DNA of 12,506 nucleotides from Nitrospinae bacterium RIFCSPLOWO2_12_FULL_45_22 (GTDB lineage: Bacteria; 2-12-FULL-45-22), in the NCBI GenBank assembly GCA_001803565.1, contig MHDQ01000005.1, positions 1 through 12,506 of the forward strand, given 5' to 3'. Shown here in pieces: positions 1 through 7,679 of this stretch (positions are counted from its first letter, which is position 1; each line of letters opens with the position of its first letter). Under the pieces are notes generated by a model. That model worked only from the letters and a program-made list of their open reading frames with translations. It made no database searches and was not told where the DNA came from. A program made the translations under genes and the position numbers.

Positions 1-512
1 ATTCTGACCCCCCCGGCCTCGGTCACATAATACTGGCCGGTTTCTTTCTTTGTCCCTTCCAGCCTGTTTTTAGATAGATAATATGAGGTATTAGGGAGCA
101 CCCGGATCTGCTTGAGGGGGAACCATTGTTTATCTGCCAGGCGGTCAATGACCGACTGGGGCAGAACCTTGGGGAGCCAGGCAAAGTTTTTATAATTGTC
201 CTGGGTGATTACCAGCCCTGGCTTCAGCTCCTCTGGAATCTCACCCTTTTTTCGCGCCTCCTCCAGAAGTGAAAAGACATCATACCCCCGCCACTCCTTC
301 CATCCCTTCTGTAAGGCCCATACATCCGGGTGATTGAGCAGCTCCGCCCACTTCTGGTCCGCTGCATTACCCGATGTCTTAGCAAATTCTATCCAGTCTT
401 TGACGTACTGAGGCGGTTCTTGCGCAGAGGTGATGCCAGGGATAAAGAACAGAGCAACCGCTATACTTATAGTCACTTTGCATAAAAAAGCCCTCTTTGT
501 GCTGTGATTCAT
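1..512 (-). CDS. DUF1329-like periplasmic/outer-membrane-associated protein, N-terminal part (cut by window edge)
   Basis: The frame reads from an ATG at 512 to the left edge with no stop, giving 170 complete codons. The start is chosen because a perfect GGAGGAG lies at 521-527, 8 nt upstream; the ATG at 519 is out of frame and only 1 nt from that site. The N-terminus is a Sec signal peptide: basic start (MNHSTKR), a hydrophobic core (ISIAVALFFIPG) and a likely cleavage after TSA before QEPPQ. The mature part has the segments PGLVITQDNY and TSYYLSKN followed by TGQYYVTEAGG, which I recognise as typical of the DUF1329 family (LolA/LolB-like fold, often beside DUF1302 proteins). It is the last visible gene of the envelope operon, 27 bp after the DUF1302-like gene. 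The function of DUF1329 proteins is not settled; a role in carrying a hydrophobic cargo between membranes is inferred from fold and neighbours. The C-terminal part is outside the window. Confidence 0.72.
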   Translation of the reverse strand, partial: MNHSTKRAFLCKVTISIAVALFFIPGITSAQEPPQYVKDWIEFAKTSGNAADQKWAELLNHPDVWALQKGWKEWRGYDVFSLLEEARKKGEIPEELKPGLVITQDNYKNFAWLPKVLPQSVIDRLADKQWFPLKQIRVLPNTSYYLSKNRLEGTKKETGQYYVTEAGGVR

Positions 513-520
513 AACTCATT

Positions 521-527
521 CTCCTCC
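521..527 (-). promoter_or_regulatory. Shine-Dalgarno site that fixes the DUF1329-like start
   Basis: Read on the minus strand this is GGAGGAG, 8 nt upstream of the ATG at 512. It separates the correct start from the out-of-frame ATG at 519. Confidence 0.75.
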
Positions 528-539
528 TTTCTCTATTCA

Positions 540-2402
540 TTAGAATTGATAAACAATCTCGAATTCAATGGAATCATTGTTGTCAAAGACCCCAAAAGAC
601 TTGTCTCCTTTTCCCTCCATATGGATCCACTCGATCCGGGGCCGCCAGTTGTCTCCAAAAGTCCTGAAGGTCACCCGGTGGCGCATGCCAAACCCACTAT
701 TGTTCTGATCAAAGATATATAATGCATCCAGATTGATAAGGTCTTTATATACCTCGGTATTCCAGGCGAAGGTAAACCAGAACTCGTTGTCAGGCCGTCT
801 CCAATCAATATATGGAGATTGCCATAGGACACGTCGTTCCCCCGCCTCATTATTTATAACCTTAAATAAAAAGACCTGGAAACTGGTAAAGATAGACCGG
901 GGACGGGTCAGGAGCCAGTTGCCATAGAAGGAGTCTGGTAACCAGAGGAAGTAGTCAATGCCGAACAGAGTGGACCAGAAATCCTTCTCCACCACCGAAA
1001 ACCGGTCTTCAGCAACTAGCCGGACAGTGTTAAAAGGCTTGTTAAACTCATAAGAAGTTTCCAGGCGGAAGACTGGGCTAACCTTTTTGGGTGGGAGCTT
1101 GATAAAGTGCATCTCCCGCGTAGCAGTAAAACCCACAAGTTTTTTATGTTCCCGAAAGTCCACATCCACATTGGCTACCACTGAAAGACCGCCAGGAATA
1201 CCTGAGCTGCCCAACGGGGGGAGGGGTAGTCCCAGGAATGGGGCAGCCGTGCCTGTAGCTAAATCAACCAAGCCGGCATTAACGAATCCAAAAGCCGCTT
1301 CACCTAATGATGGCGATACAGGCTGGTTAAAAGGAGGTGGGTTAATAGAGAGTGGTGCCCTGCCGTCAGGCCCCAGGTGCAGCTCAGCGTTTCTGACCCG
1401 GGTAATGGGCATATCCTGCCAGCCATAATAACCACTCAACGTGAAATCGGTGTCAAACATCCGCCAGGAGTAGCGGGTAGCAAAGGCCCCATTATTCCAA
1501 TTCCACCAGTCTGTGCTAGCGGGTGTAGTAATAAAGTGCGCAAACACCCGATCGGGAAGCGGTCCCCGGGGTGAGAAGTCGTGCCTGGGCAACGGGAATC
1601 CCCACCTCCCACCTGCCTCCTTGTCAAAAGGGTTATTGATAATGAGCTCACTGTGCCGCACATTGGGAATCCAAATAAACTCCAGACTCTGGGCCCTGAT
1701 GCCCAGGCGATCAAGGGGGATATAATCATCTAAAAAGAAAGTCAGGTCTGCCATCCATTGGTCAATTCGCAACTCCTCATAGTCCCGAAAGAGGAAGCGC
1801 TTGCGAAAATCAAGGGGATTGATCACATCCATTAGGCGCAGACCATCCGCCTGCCCCCATCCCCGCTGAAACTTTCCCAGGGTAAGGGCAAACCCTTTCT
1901 CCCGGTTGGTGAAGGTAACCGAGGCCTCGCGAATCAGGTAATCCCGAAGGAAGTTATTACAGTCTCCATTCCTACAGGTATCTGCGAACGACAGGGCATC
2001 ATCAGCATCTCCATCCCCCGTAGCCCCGGTGTAGGAATGGACTTTCCCCTGGTATTTATAGCCAAAGTTACGGCTGTCATCCCGAAAAGAATGGATAAGA
2101 TCGCCCCAGAGATTTAGATCAAGCTTTACCCACATCCAGTCCTGGTAGCTGTAATTGGTGACAAAATCTAGCAGGTACTCATCTGTCTGATTCTGGAATA
2201 TGGGTCCGGTTGATCCCCGCCCCACATTCTGGTATCCCCAGACGAAACCCTGTCGAATCTTACCGTCCATCCGCAGGTTATGGTCTCCAAAAACGTTCTC
2301 GTATAGGGTTGCCTGGGCTTGCCCGGCGCCACAGCACCACAGCAGCATTACTGTTATAACTCCCAAACAAATGCTGTACATCCCCTTATACCATAACTTC
2401 AT
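540..2402 (-). CDS. DUF1302-like outer-membrane beta-barrel protein
   Basis: This 620-residue protein starts at an ATG preceded by a purine-rich GGAGGGAGGG-like Shine-Dalgarno site. Residues 1 to about 31 form a signal peptide (MKLWYKGMYS, hydrophobic core, cleavage near AQA). The Cys-Cys pair in the core does not make a proper lipobox, so I call a secreted protein, not a lipoprotein. The mature chain has many alternating aromatic/polar stretches and ends in Tyr-Gln-Phe, the C-terminal Phe typical of BAM-assembled barrels. Residues 181-203 contain the GWGQADG...DVINPLDFRKR segment, which matches the DUF1302 style (WG.aDG followed by DviNP.d.r). C143 and C148 could form a disulfide in a periplasmic or surface loop. 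It follows the RND gene by 99 bp and precedes the DUF1329-like gene by 27 bp, the usual company of this family. The likely role is an outer-membrane channel or docking partner for a hydrophobic compound; the substrate is unknown. Confidence 0.8.
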   Translation of the reverse strand: MKLWYKGMYSICLGVITVMLLWCCGAGQAQATLYENVFGDHNLRMDGKIRQGFVWGYQNVGRGSTGPIFQNQTDEYLLDFVTNYSYQDWMWVKLDLNLWGDLIHSFRDDSRNFGYKYQGKVHSYTGATGDGDADDALSFADTCRNGDCNNFLRDYLIREASVTFTNREKGFALTLGKFQRGWGQADGLRLMDVINPLDFRKRFLFRDYEELRIDQWMADLTFFLDDYIPLDRLGIRAQSLEFIWIPNVRHSELIINNPFDKEAGGRWGFPLPRHDFSPRGPLPDRVFAHFITTPASTDWWNWNNGAFATRYSWRMFDTDFTLSGYYGWQDMPITRVRNAELHLGPDGRAPLSINPPPFNQPVSPSLGEAAFGFVNAGLVDLATGTAAPFLGLPLPPLGSSGIPGGLSVVANVDVDFREHKKLVGFTATREMHFIKLPPKKVSPVFRLETSYEFNKPFNTVRLVAEDRFSVVEKDFWSTLFGIDYFLWLPDSFYGNWLLTRPRSIFTSFQVFLFKVINNEAGERRVLWQSPYIDWRRPDNEFWFTFAWNTEVYKDLINLDALYIFDQNNSGFGMRHRVTFRTFGDNWRPRIEWIHMEGKGDKSFGVFDNNDSIEFEIVYQF

Positions 2403-2501
2403 AACCCTCCCTCCTCTCTAATAAAATTATTTAGTCCTTGCCTGCCCTCCCCCTCTATCCGGCAAAGGGATCAACCTGGATCAGGGCCAGCCACCTTATG
2501 C

Positions 2502-4865
2502 TTACACTACCTCTTTTTCTTCGCCAGCGTGAATCTTGCCCAGAAGGGATTTGGGTTTAAACACCGTGACTGCCGCGGGGATAAAGACAATAGCCCCAAG
2601 CATGTTAAACAAAAGAACCACCGCTAAAAGGAATCCCATCTCTGCTTGAAACTTTAATCCCGAAAGGAAATACCATGGCATCAGGGGAATAATCATGGTA
2701 GAAGCGGTAAGGACAACAGCCGTACCAGCCGATTTCAACATTGTCGTTATAGCCAGGGGAAGACTTCCTAAACGATGGTACTCTTCCTTAATCCGATCCA
2801 TCACGTAGATCCCGTAATCCACCCCCCGGCCCATCCCCACGGCAGCTACCGGCAAAGTGCTCAGGTTCATACCGATCCCCATAAGGTACATGTAGGTTTG
2901 GGCAATCAACTGAGCCCCCAGGAGGACAATAGCAAGCATAAGGCAGGCAGCTACTGAACGGTAGCTAATATAAACGGTGATAAGGATCACCGCCAGGATA
3001 GCTGCAATAGTCAGGAATTGCGCTTTCTCAATAACCAGGTCAGTAGCCAGGGTAAGGCCCCCCAGGCCCCCGGGGAAGAGGTATAGGATAGTGTCTTTAG
3101 GCTCGCTCCGTTTGCGGGCAAAGAAGTTCTCGATATCGGCAGTGATCTTTCTAAGGGTAGCACTTTTGTGATCACTGAGAAAATAGACGATGTTCCCCTT
3201 AAGCCAGCTCCCGTCTGTAAATACATCAAAGTCTCCCGGATCAGAACGTGACCGAAAGAAGTATAGGTCCATAGCAATGGTCTCGTGCGAGGCCGGGATA
3301 AACTCATAGGAGGGGTCCCCCTCTAATACTACTGAATGGACTTTCTTTACCAGCGGGACCAAAGACTGTACCCCACTCACCTCCTCATGTCTCTGGTACA
3401 AAATACGCGACAGGTCCTCAATGGCCTGGTATACCCGCGACTCTGCCATGGTCCCTTCTGGGCCATCCACAAAGAGCTGGATGGTATCGGTCCCCAAACG
3501 GCCAAATCGCTGATTGATCTCCGTGTTATCCTGGTTATAACGGGCATCAGACCAGAGGATCGGGCTTCCAGGATAGGGATCGCCAATAATAACTTTAGAA
3601 GCGAAAATCGCTCCCACTACAAAGACCACTACCACAACCGCAATAATCGGCTTGCCCCACCGTTGGTAGTCCAAATCGGCCAGCAGGCTGAGTTTGTGGA
3701 GCCACTTCTGTCCCCTTGCCTCCAGCTTCTCGGGTATTGGCACGTAAAAGAAAGTGGCGGCACTAAAGGTCACTGCCAGCGTGATGCTCAAGAGCCAGGC
3801 AGTACAGAGGATAGAGAGGATACGGAGGGTAGGTATCTCTGCCAGGTAAAGCACGGTAAAGCCCATGGCATCAGTAAAGATGGCTGAGAAGCTCGGCTTC
3901 AGCAGCGCCACAATGGTCTCTTCTAAAGCCAGTTTGAAATCTTTAAGGCGGGCGTATTCTTCATAGAAACGATTGGTGATCTGGATGGAGTGGCTCAGGA
4001 TGGTGGCAAAGACAAAGAAGGGCAGGATAAGCATCAAGGGGTTGACATTGTAGCCGGTTATGCTGATGAAACCAAATCCCCAGATGGTGGTCATCACTGC
4101 CTTGATAATGGGGATCATTACCCCCAGGAACGAGGCATAATAAACGTAAACTACCCCCAGAATGATCACAAAGGTCAAAATAAAGATGCCGATCATCTGA
4201 GGTACATAGGCATAGATGGTACCAAGAAGGAGGGGGCGTCCCACACCATGGACTGTTACTGGGCCGTTGGCCTCCTCACGCGCCCGTAGCTCCTCAAAGA
4301 AGTTATAAAACTTCTCAAAGTCCATATCGGGTTTGAAGTCCAGGATGACCATAGCAGCCGTGTCATCCTCCGAGACGAGTTGACCCCCGTAGAGTTCCTT
4401 GGCGTTTATTTTTAGTTGCCTAAGCCCTTCGGCATCCTGGGGTATATCAGGCCACATCAGGCCCTCGATACGAATTGTCCCGGCCTCTCCGGTGATAGCC
4501 TTAATCTTTTTGCTGGCAATAGATTGGACAGAGAAGCGGCTGGTATCGGGATAATAGTAGAGCTCCTCTGCGATTTTACGGAAACGCTGGAGGAATTCCG
4601 GATTGTAGATGTCTCCCTGGGTAGTTTTCACCTCCACCAAGGTGGTATTAGCCCCACCAAAGATCGGGGCATAGGTATTATATCTTTCGACATAGGGATG
4701 CCCTTGCGGAATCATCTCTTCCAGGATGATCTTTAGCTTGAGCCCGGTCACCAAGAAATAACCAAACACACCGGTAAAGATGATCATTACCACGAGCACA
4801 ATCCCTGTGTGCTCCACAAGCAATCGGGCCAATCGTCTCTTCCAATCCATGGTAGTTTTACCCAC
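2502..4865 (-). CDS. RND/MMPL-family inner-membrane transporter
   Basis: From a GTG start at 4865 this is 787 residues. The topology is a duplicated RND half: TM1 near residues 20-43, a periplasmic domain to about 220, a TM cluster from about 223 to 378, TM7 near 406-424, a second periplasmic domain, and a last TM cluster from about 615 to 769. The second half has GRGVDYGIYVMDR with an Asp-Tyr pair at about 683-684, as in the proton-relay GxDYxxF motif of MmpL transporters. The matching place in the first half reads SHSIQITNRF, with no Asp-Tyr pair. At roughly 790 residues it fits the compact MMPL/'predicted exporter' group rather than the ~1000-residue AcrB group. The GTG is chosen because GGAGG (4874-4878) lies 8 nt upstream and the frame then begins 1 nt after the preceding stop. 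It presumably uses proton motive force to move a hydrophobic molecule with the YCF48-, DUF1302- and DUF1329-like partners. Import or export cannot be decided from sequence. Confidence 0.88.
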   Translation of the reverse strand: MGKTTMDWKRRLARLLVEHTGIVLVVMIIFTGVFGYFLVTGLKLKIILEEMIPQGHPYVERYNTYAPIFGGANTTLVEVKTTQGDIYNPEFLQRFRKIAEELYYYPDTSRFSVQSIASKKIKAITGEAGTIRIEGLMWPDIPQDAEGLRQLKINAKELYGGQLVSEDDTAAMVILDFKPDMDFEKFYNFFEELRAREEANGPVTVHGVGRPLLLGTIYAYVPQMIGIFILTFVIILGVVYVYYASFLGVMIPIIKAVMTTIWGFGFISITGYNVNPLMLILPFFVFATILSHSIQITNRFYEEYARLKDFKLALEETIVALLKPSFSAIFTDAMGFTVLYLAEIPTLRILSILCTAWLLSITLAVTFSAATFFYVPIPEKLEARGQKWLHKLSLLADLDYQRWGKPIIAVVVVVFVVGAIFASKVIIGDPYPGSPILWSDARYNQDNTEINQRFGRLGTDTIQLFVDGPEGTMAESRVYQAIEDLSRILYQRHEEVSGVQSLVPLVKKVHSVVLEGDPSYEFIPASHETIAMDLYFFRSRSDPGDFDVFTDGSWLKGNIVYFLSDHKSATLRKITADIENFFARKRSEPKDTILYLFPGGLGGLTLATDLVIEKAQFLTIAAILAVILITVYISYRSVAACLMLAIVLLGAQLIAQTYMYLMGIGMNLSTLPVAAVGMGRGVDYGIYVMDRIKEEYHRLGSLPLAITTMLKSAGTAVVLTASTMIIPLMPWYFLSGLKFQAEMGFLLAVVLLFNMLGAIVFIPAAVTVFKPKSLLGKIHAGEEKEVV

Positions 4866-4866
4866 T

Positions 4867-5988
4867 CTAAGCCCCTCCTTTCCCAGGATAGACATTCTTG
4901 CCCCAATTCAGCATCGTCCGGCAGCTTTCTTTGCCGCTTGAGCAATGCAGGACAATTCCTTTTTGGCCGACAACCCACACCCCGGCATCAGGATTAGCTT
5001 GAGACGAATAGAACCATGTTTCTAAAAGATTAACACCTGGGGGAAGTATAATCTCGTGCCAGTGCAGATTATCGCCGTTGCGTCCTTCAAACCAATGGAG
5101 AAAGCGGGTGCCCAGAACCAGTATTCGTCCCGATCCATTATCTATACAGAGGTCAAAAAAATTTTCTTTCCTGCCAGTTGAAATCGTCTCCCATCTCTCT
5201 CCCCCATCGCGGGTGCGCAGGATAGTACCGCTCAAACCAGCCACATAGCCTACCTGGGGGTTAAGAAAGGCGATGCTCATCAAGGTCACGCTCGTTCCAG
5301 TTTCTCTGGCTTGCCAGGATCGCCCTCCATCGCGGGTAACGAAGAGGGAGCCAAACTCTCCCACAATCCATCCTATCTGTTGAGTGAAAAACCGAACCCG
5401 ATTGAGGTGGGCTTCTTTTCCCTCCAAAACCTGTTCTCGCCAGTTTTTTCCTCCATCCCGGGTAACAAATATGGAGCCAGTTCGGGCAATAATCCACCCT
5501 CTGGAGGTATCAATAAAGTCCACATCCCGAAGGTAGATATCGGGATCAAGAGAACGAAGACGCATGGTATCAATCGTTTGCTTAACCCAGCTTTGTCCTC
5601 CATCCTCGGTATGGAGCACGGTTCCTCTCAGCCCGACCGCCCATCCCCGCTTTTCGTCAACAAAGTCTACACCGCGTAAAAGGGCTTTCGTACCAGTCTC
5701 CTGACGGGTCCAACTTTTTCCGCCATCATGGGTGGTAAGAATTGTCCCATAATCACCTACCACCCACCCCTTATCCTCAGTGACAAACTGGAGGTCATAA
5801 AGATGATCTGGTACCCAGCGGATGGTTCCTGTGCTGTGAACTGAAACTGATGAGTGTGCCGTAGAGAAGAGGCCCAGGTAGTATGCAGTAACAGCAACAA
5901 CACTACAGACGATGACCCCCAACAGAGTTCTCGTCACAGGCAATCGTTTATAACTATTGTTTGTCGGTATGCTTCGTGTCTCTCTCAT
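4867..5988 (-). CDS. Membrane-anchored YCF48/Hcf136-like beta-propeller protein
   Basis: This 373-residue protein has an N-terminal signal-anchor at about residues 20-41 (TRTLLGVIVCSVVAVTAYYL) followed by a propeller. Five clear blades carry a GW.VG..G.i core (GWVVGDYGTI, GWAVGLRGTV, GWIIARTGSI, GWIVGEFGSL, GYVAGLSGTI), each followed by an Asp-box-like segment (HDGGKSW, EDGGQSW, RDGGKNW, RDGGRSW, RDGGERW). A degenerate last repeat is WVVGQKGIVL. This is the YCF48/BNR-like family known as a photosystem II assembly factor in phototrophs and found beside RND exporters in non-phototrophs. I chose the ATG at 5988 because it directly precedes a classic anchor sequence and has GGGGAG 11 nt upstream. 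The open frame continues upstream only to a TTG at 6141. It is the first gene of the operon and its stop is 1 nt from the RND start. It probably acts in the periplasm as a scaffold or assembly factor for the transporter; that role is inferred. Confidence 0.8.
   Translation of the reverse strand: MRETRSIPTNNSYKRLPVTRTLLGVIVCSVVAVTAYYLGLFSTAHSSVSVHSTGTIRWVPDHLYDLQFVTEDKGWVVGDYGTILTTHDGGKSWTRQETGTKALLRGVDFVDEKRGWAVGLRGTVLHTEDGGQSWVKQTIDTMRLRSLDPDIYLRDVDFIDTSRGWIIARTGSIFVTRDGGKNWREQVLEGKEAHLNRVRFFTQQIGWIVGEFGSLFVTRDGGRSWQARETGTSVTLMSIAFLNPQVGYVAGLSGTILRTRDGGERWETISTGRKENFFDLCIDNGSGRILVLGTRFLHWFEGRNGDNLHWHEIILPPGVNLLETWFYSSQANPDAGVWVVGQKGIVLHCSSGKESCRTMLNWGKNVYPGKGGA
4874..4878 (-). promoter_or_regulatory. 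Shine-Dalgarno site that sets the GTG start of the RND gene
   Basis: GGAGG on the minus strand, inside the last codons of the YCF48-like gene and 8 nt before the GTG at 4865. The in-frame upstream ATG at 4895 has no such site and would overlap the previous gene by 29 bp. The layout indicates translational coupling. Confidence 0.7.
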
Positions 5989-6228
5989 AAGATAAATTTC
6001 TCCCCAGATGAGATAAAAGTTGTTAATCAGTATCTTATTAAACAAAACGAGAGAGGGGACCAAGGTAAGTAGGTTAAAAAAGGGCATCTTAAAGAGAACA
6101 GTACGTTGAGGAGTAACAGCACCGGTCGTTAGCTTCAGCAAACTATTATCCTGCAGAGCTTAAGCTAATGGTCACTAGCAAAGGAATATCTCACTCAGAG
6201 AGAAAAACCCCTCCCCTTTTGTCAGGTG
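5989..6228 (-). other. Long 5' leader of the envelope operon
   Basis: No separate gene is supported between the predicted transcription start (near 6228) and the ATG at 5988. The leader is about 240 nt, long for a simple operon, and contains the hairpin at 6129-6168. Part of it is open in the YCF48 frame (from a TTG at 6141), but that start has no Shine-Dalgarno site. I do not recognise a known riboswitch class in it. Confidence 0.4.
6129..6168 (-). other. Inverted repeat / possible RNA hairpin in the operon leader
   Basis: The arms 6129-6139 and 6158-6168 are complementary at 10 of 11 positions, around an 18-nt loop. On the minus strand they read TTAGCTTAAGC and GCTGAAGCTAA. No T-run follows, so it is not a standard intrinsic terminator. 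It lies about 140 nt upstream of the chosen YCF48 start. Confidence 0.4.
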
Positions 6229-6234
6229 CACGAT

Positions 6235-6262
6235 ATTATACATTAGTTTAATTATACGTCAA
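6235..6262 (-). promoter_or_regulatory. Sigma-70-type promoter for the envelope operon
   Basis: On the minus strand, TTGACG (6257-6262) is followed by a 16-bp spacer and a perfect TATAAT (6235-6240). Transcription would begin near 6228 and run into the YCF48-RND-DUF1302-DUF1329 genes. The surrounding sequence is AT-rich. A 7-bp inverted repeat, GTCAACA (6258-6264) and TGTTGAC (6297-6303), overlaps the -35 box and may be a regulator's half-sites. A near-consensus promoter here implies that the envelope operon can be transcribed independently of the carboxylase array upstream. Confidence 0.72.
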
Positions 6263-6377
6263 CACTTTTTTCCCTATTGGAGCCCCTTATCTTTTCTGTT
6301 GACACGTTGCAGTAAAATGAAGGAAGTTTTTTTGCCTGAAATCACCAGCAATTCTTGGTCACATTATGTGCTTATAG

Positions 6378-7283
6378 CTATATGATCTTTTCAATAATGG
6401 AATGGAAGGTCTTGGCGCTTACCGAATCAGGGTATTGTAGGATAAAGGGGGTTCCATTATCCGCGGTCTGAGATATCCTTTCATCCAACGGTATGCAACC
6501 CAGGAAAGGTACCCCCATAGCTTGCGCCAGGTTCTCACCACCACCGGTCTGAAAGATATTTGCCTTCTTGCCACAGTCGGGGCAGACAAACCCACTCATA
6601 TTCTCAATAATGCCAATTATCGGTACTTTAGCCTTTTGGCAGATAGTGACCCCTCGCCGGGCTACTCCCTGGGACAGTTCTGAGGGGATAGTCACTACTA
6701 TTACACCGGTCAGGTCCGGGATATACTTCATCATATTAAGGGTCTCTGCCCCAGTACCAGGTGGCAGGTCCAAAACCAGGTAGTCTAATGGCCCGAATTG
6801 GACCGAAGCCAGAAATTCTTCTAAGGCACCGCGCTTGAATTCATCAAACCAGGTCAATGATTCATTATCGTCCATGAGAAAGCCCGTAGAAACCACCTTG
6901 ATTCCTAAAGGGCCTGGTACGGGCAAGATCCCTTCTTTCCCTATCATCAACTTTTTACCCTGGAGGCCAAGGATTTTTGGTATGCTGGGCCCATGGAAAT
7001 CAGAGTCTATGATCCCGGTCTTCTGCCCTCTTTGGACAAGGGCCATGGCCAGGTTAGCTGAGACGGTAGATTTTCCTACCCCACCCTTGCCACTGAGCAC
7101 TGCTAGCTTATACCTTATACCCTTCATCTTTCCCTTTATAATATCCATCCGGCCTTGCTGATAGATGCTATATTTATATGGATCAGGGCAATCAAAATAT
7201 TTATAGCAACTCTGGCATTGGTGGAGGCAGTTTTGATCTACATTAATCCGTAAGAGCTCGGTAAACTTTTCTTCCCTTTCCAC
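6378..7283 (-). CDS. Mrp/NBP35-family P-loop ATPase with N-terminal cysteine cluster
   Basis: This 301-residue protein starts at a GTG (7283) with GGGAG (7291-7295) 7 nt upstream; that site overlaps the stop of the preceding small gene, indicating coupling. Residues 64-72 are the deviant Walker A SGKGGVGKS of the MinD/Mrp class. DSDFHGPSIP (93-102) and DLPPGTG (172-178) are the other typical Mrp nucleotide-site segments. CPDC at 234-237 is the C-terminal CxxC through which Mrp/NBP35 dimers bridge a [4Fe-4S] cluster. Residues 19-32 add a cluster C-x3-C-x2-C-x5-C (C19, C23, C26, C32). NBP35 also has an N-terminal four-cysteine motif, but with a much longer first gap in the form I know, so this one looks distinct. 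Family members carry or assemble Fe-S clusters and bind ATP. Here it is the last gene of the UbiD array, so a maturation or ATP-driven accessory role for the carboxylase is plausible. A general Fe-S housekeeping role is the alternative. Confidence 0.88.
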   Translation of the reverse strand: MEREEKFTELLRINVDQNCLHQCQSCYKYFDCPDPYKYSIYQQGRMDIIKGKMKGIRYKLAVLSGKGGVGKSTVSANLAMALVQRGQKTGIIDSDFHGPSIPKILGLQGKKLMIGKEGILPVPGPLGIKVVSTGFLMDDNESLTWFDEFKRGALEEFLASVQFGPLDYLVLDLPPGTGAETLNMMKYIPDLTGVIVVTIPSELSQGVARRGVTICQKAKVPIIGIIENMSGFVCPDCGKKANIFQTGGGENLAQAMGVPFLGCIPLDERISQTADNGTPFILQYPDSVSAKTFHSIIEKII

Positions 7284-7294
7284 AACATCACTCC

Positions 7295-7570
7295 CTAGGT
7301 ATCATAGACCTTTTCTTTAAGCAACAACCCTTCCCTCTCATCAATAATCTTTATGCGCCAGGGCTCGGGCCGCAAGCTACCCCGTTGATATCTAAGCCAG
7401 AGGATATCTCCTTCAGGCAACTTATTCGCCGAGCTGGCCAGTATGGCCTTTACTACCCTGGTATCATATTTCCGATTACCGGGAGCGAGGTCCCGGATAG
7501 CCAGTATTAACTCCTTTCCTTCTGGCAGAGTAGATAGATCATCTACAAAGGTATCGTATTCTTTTGGCAT
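7295..7570 (-). CDS. Small UbiD-associated protein, phenylphosphate carboxylase gamma-subunit-like (copy 1)
   Basis: This 91-residue protein has a GGGGGAGAG purine run just before its ATG. Its N-terminus (KEYDTFVDDLSTLPEGKEL) followed by an AIRDL.PG..KY segment, an LPEGDILWLRY stretch and EPWRIKIIDE looks like the roughly 10-kDa gamma subunit (PpcC type) of anaerobic phenylphosphate carboxylase. That assignment is from recognition, not a database search. No signal peptide, membrane segment or cysteine is present, so it is a soluble cytoplasmic protein. It ends 11 nt before the GTG of the Mrp ATPase and follows UbiD-1 by 109 bp, a spacer filled by a palindromic repeat. It is probably a structural or regulatory subunit of one of the neighbouring carboxylases. 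Confidence 0.75.
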   Translation of the reverse strand: MPKEYDTFVDDLSTLPEGKELILAIRDLAPGNRKYDTRVVKAILASSANKLPEGDILWLRYQRGSLRPEPWRIKIIDEREGLLLKEKVYDT

Positions 7571-7598
7571 CTCTCTCCCCCCTTATTTTTTAAGCACT

Positions 7599-7660
7599 CA
7601 GCTATCAGCATTCAGCTTTTAGTTAAAAAGTGCTAATGTCTTGCTGACCGCTGATAGCTG
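7599..7660. repeat. Palindromic repeat of the CAGCTATCAGC type between UbiD-1 and the small gene
   Basis: Arms 7599-7616 and 7643-7660 pair at 16 of 18 positions around a 26-nt loop. The wider similarity extends to about 7592-7674 (AAGCACTCAGC against its near complement at the other end). Such TCAGCTATCAGC elements resemble dispersed intergenic palindromes seen in many bacterial genomes. No T-run follows on the minus strand, so it is not a standard terminator, although the RNA hairpin could still stabilise the 3' end of the UbiD-1 message. Confidence 0.7.
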
Positions 7661-7679
7661 ACGGCTGAACACTTACAGT

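Noticed and set aside
3336-3887. Plus-strand open frame of 183 codons inside the RND gene
   Set aside because: It is fully antisense to a well-supported transporter gene, its translation is low-complexity with no recognisable domain, and it has no Shine-Dalgarno site I could support.
4866-4895. ATG at 4895 as start of the RND gene
   Set aside because: It lacks a Shine-Dalgarno site and overlaps the YCF48-like gene by 29 bp, whereas the GTG at 4865 has GGAGG at the right distance.
5989-6141. N-terminal extension of the YCF48-like protein from a TTG at 6141
   Set aside because: No Shine-Dalgarno site precedes it, and it would put a second hydrophobic stretch before a standard signal-anchor that starts at the ATG at 5988.
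6299-6304. TTGACA on the plus strand as a divergent promoter
   Set aside because: No acceptable -10 box follows at 16-18 bp and no plus-strand gene lies downstream.
6263-6377. Intrinsic terminator after the Mrp ATPase gene
   Set aside because: Only weak stems (around 6344-6357) were found and the minus strand has A-runs, not T-runs, after them. Read-through into the envelope operon is possible.
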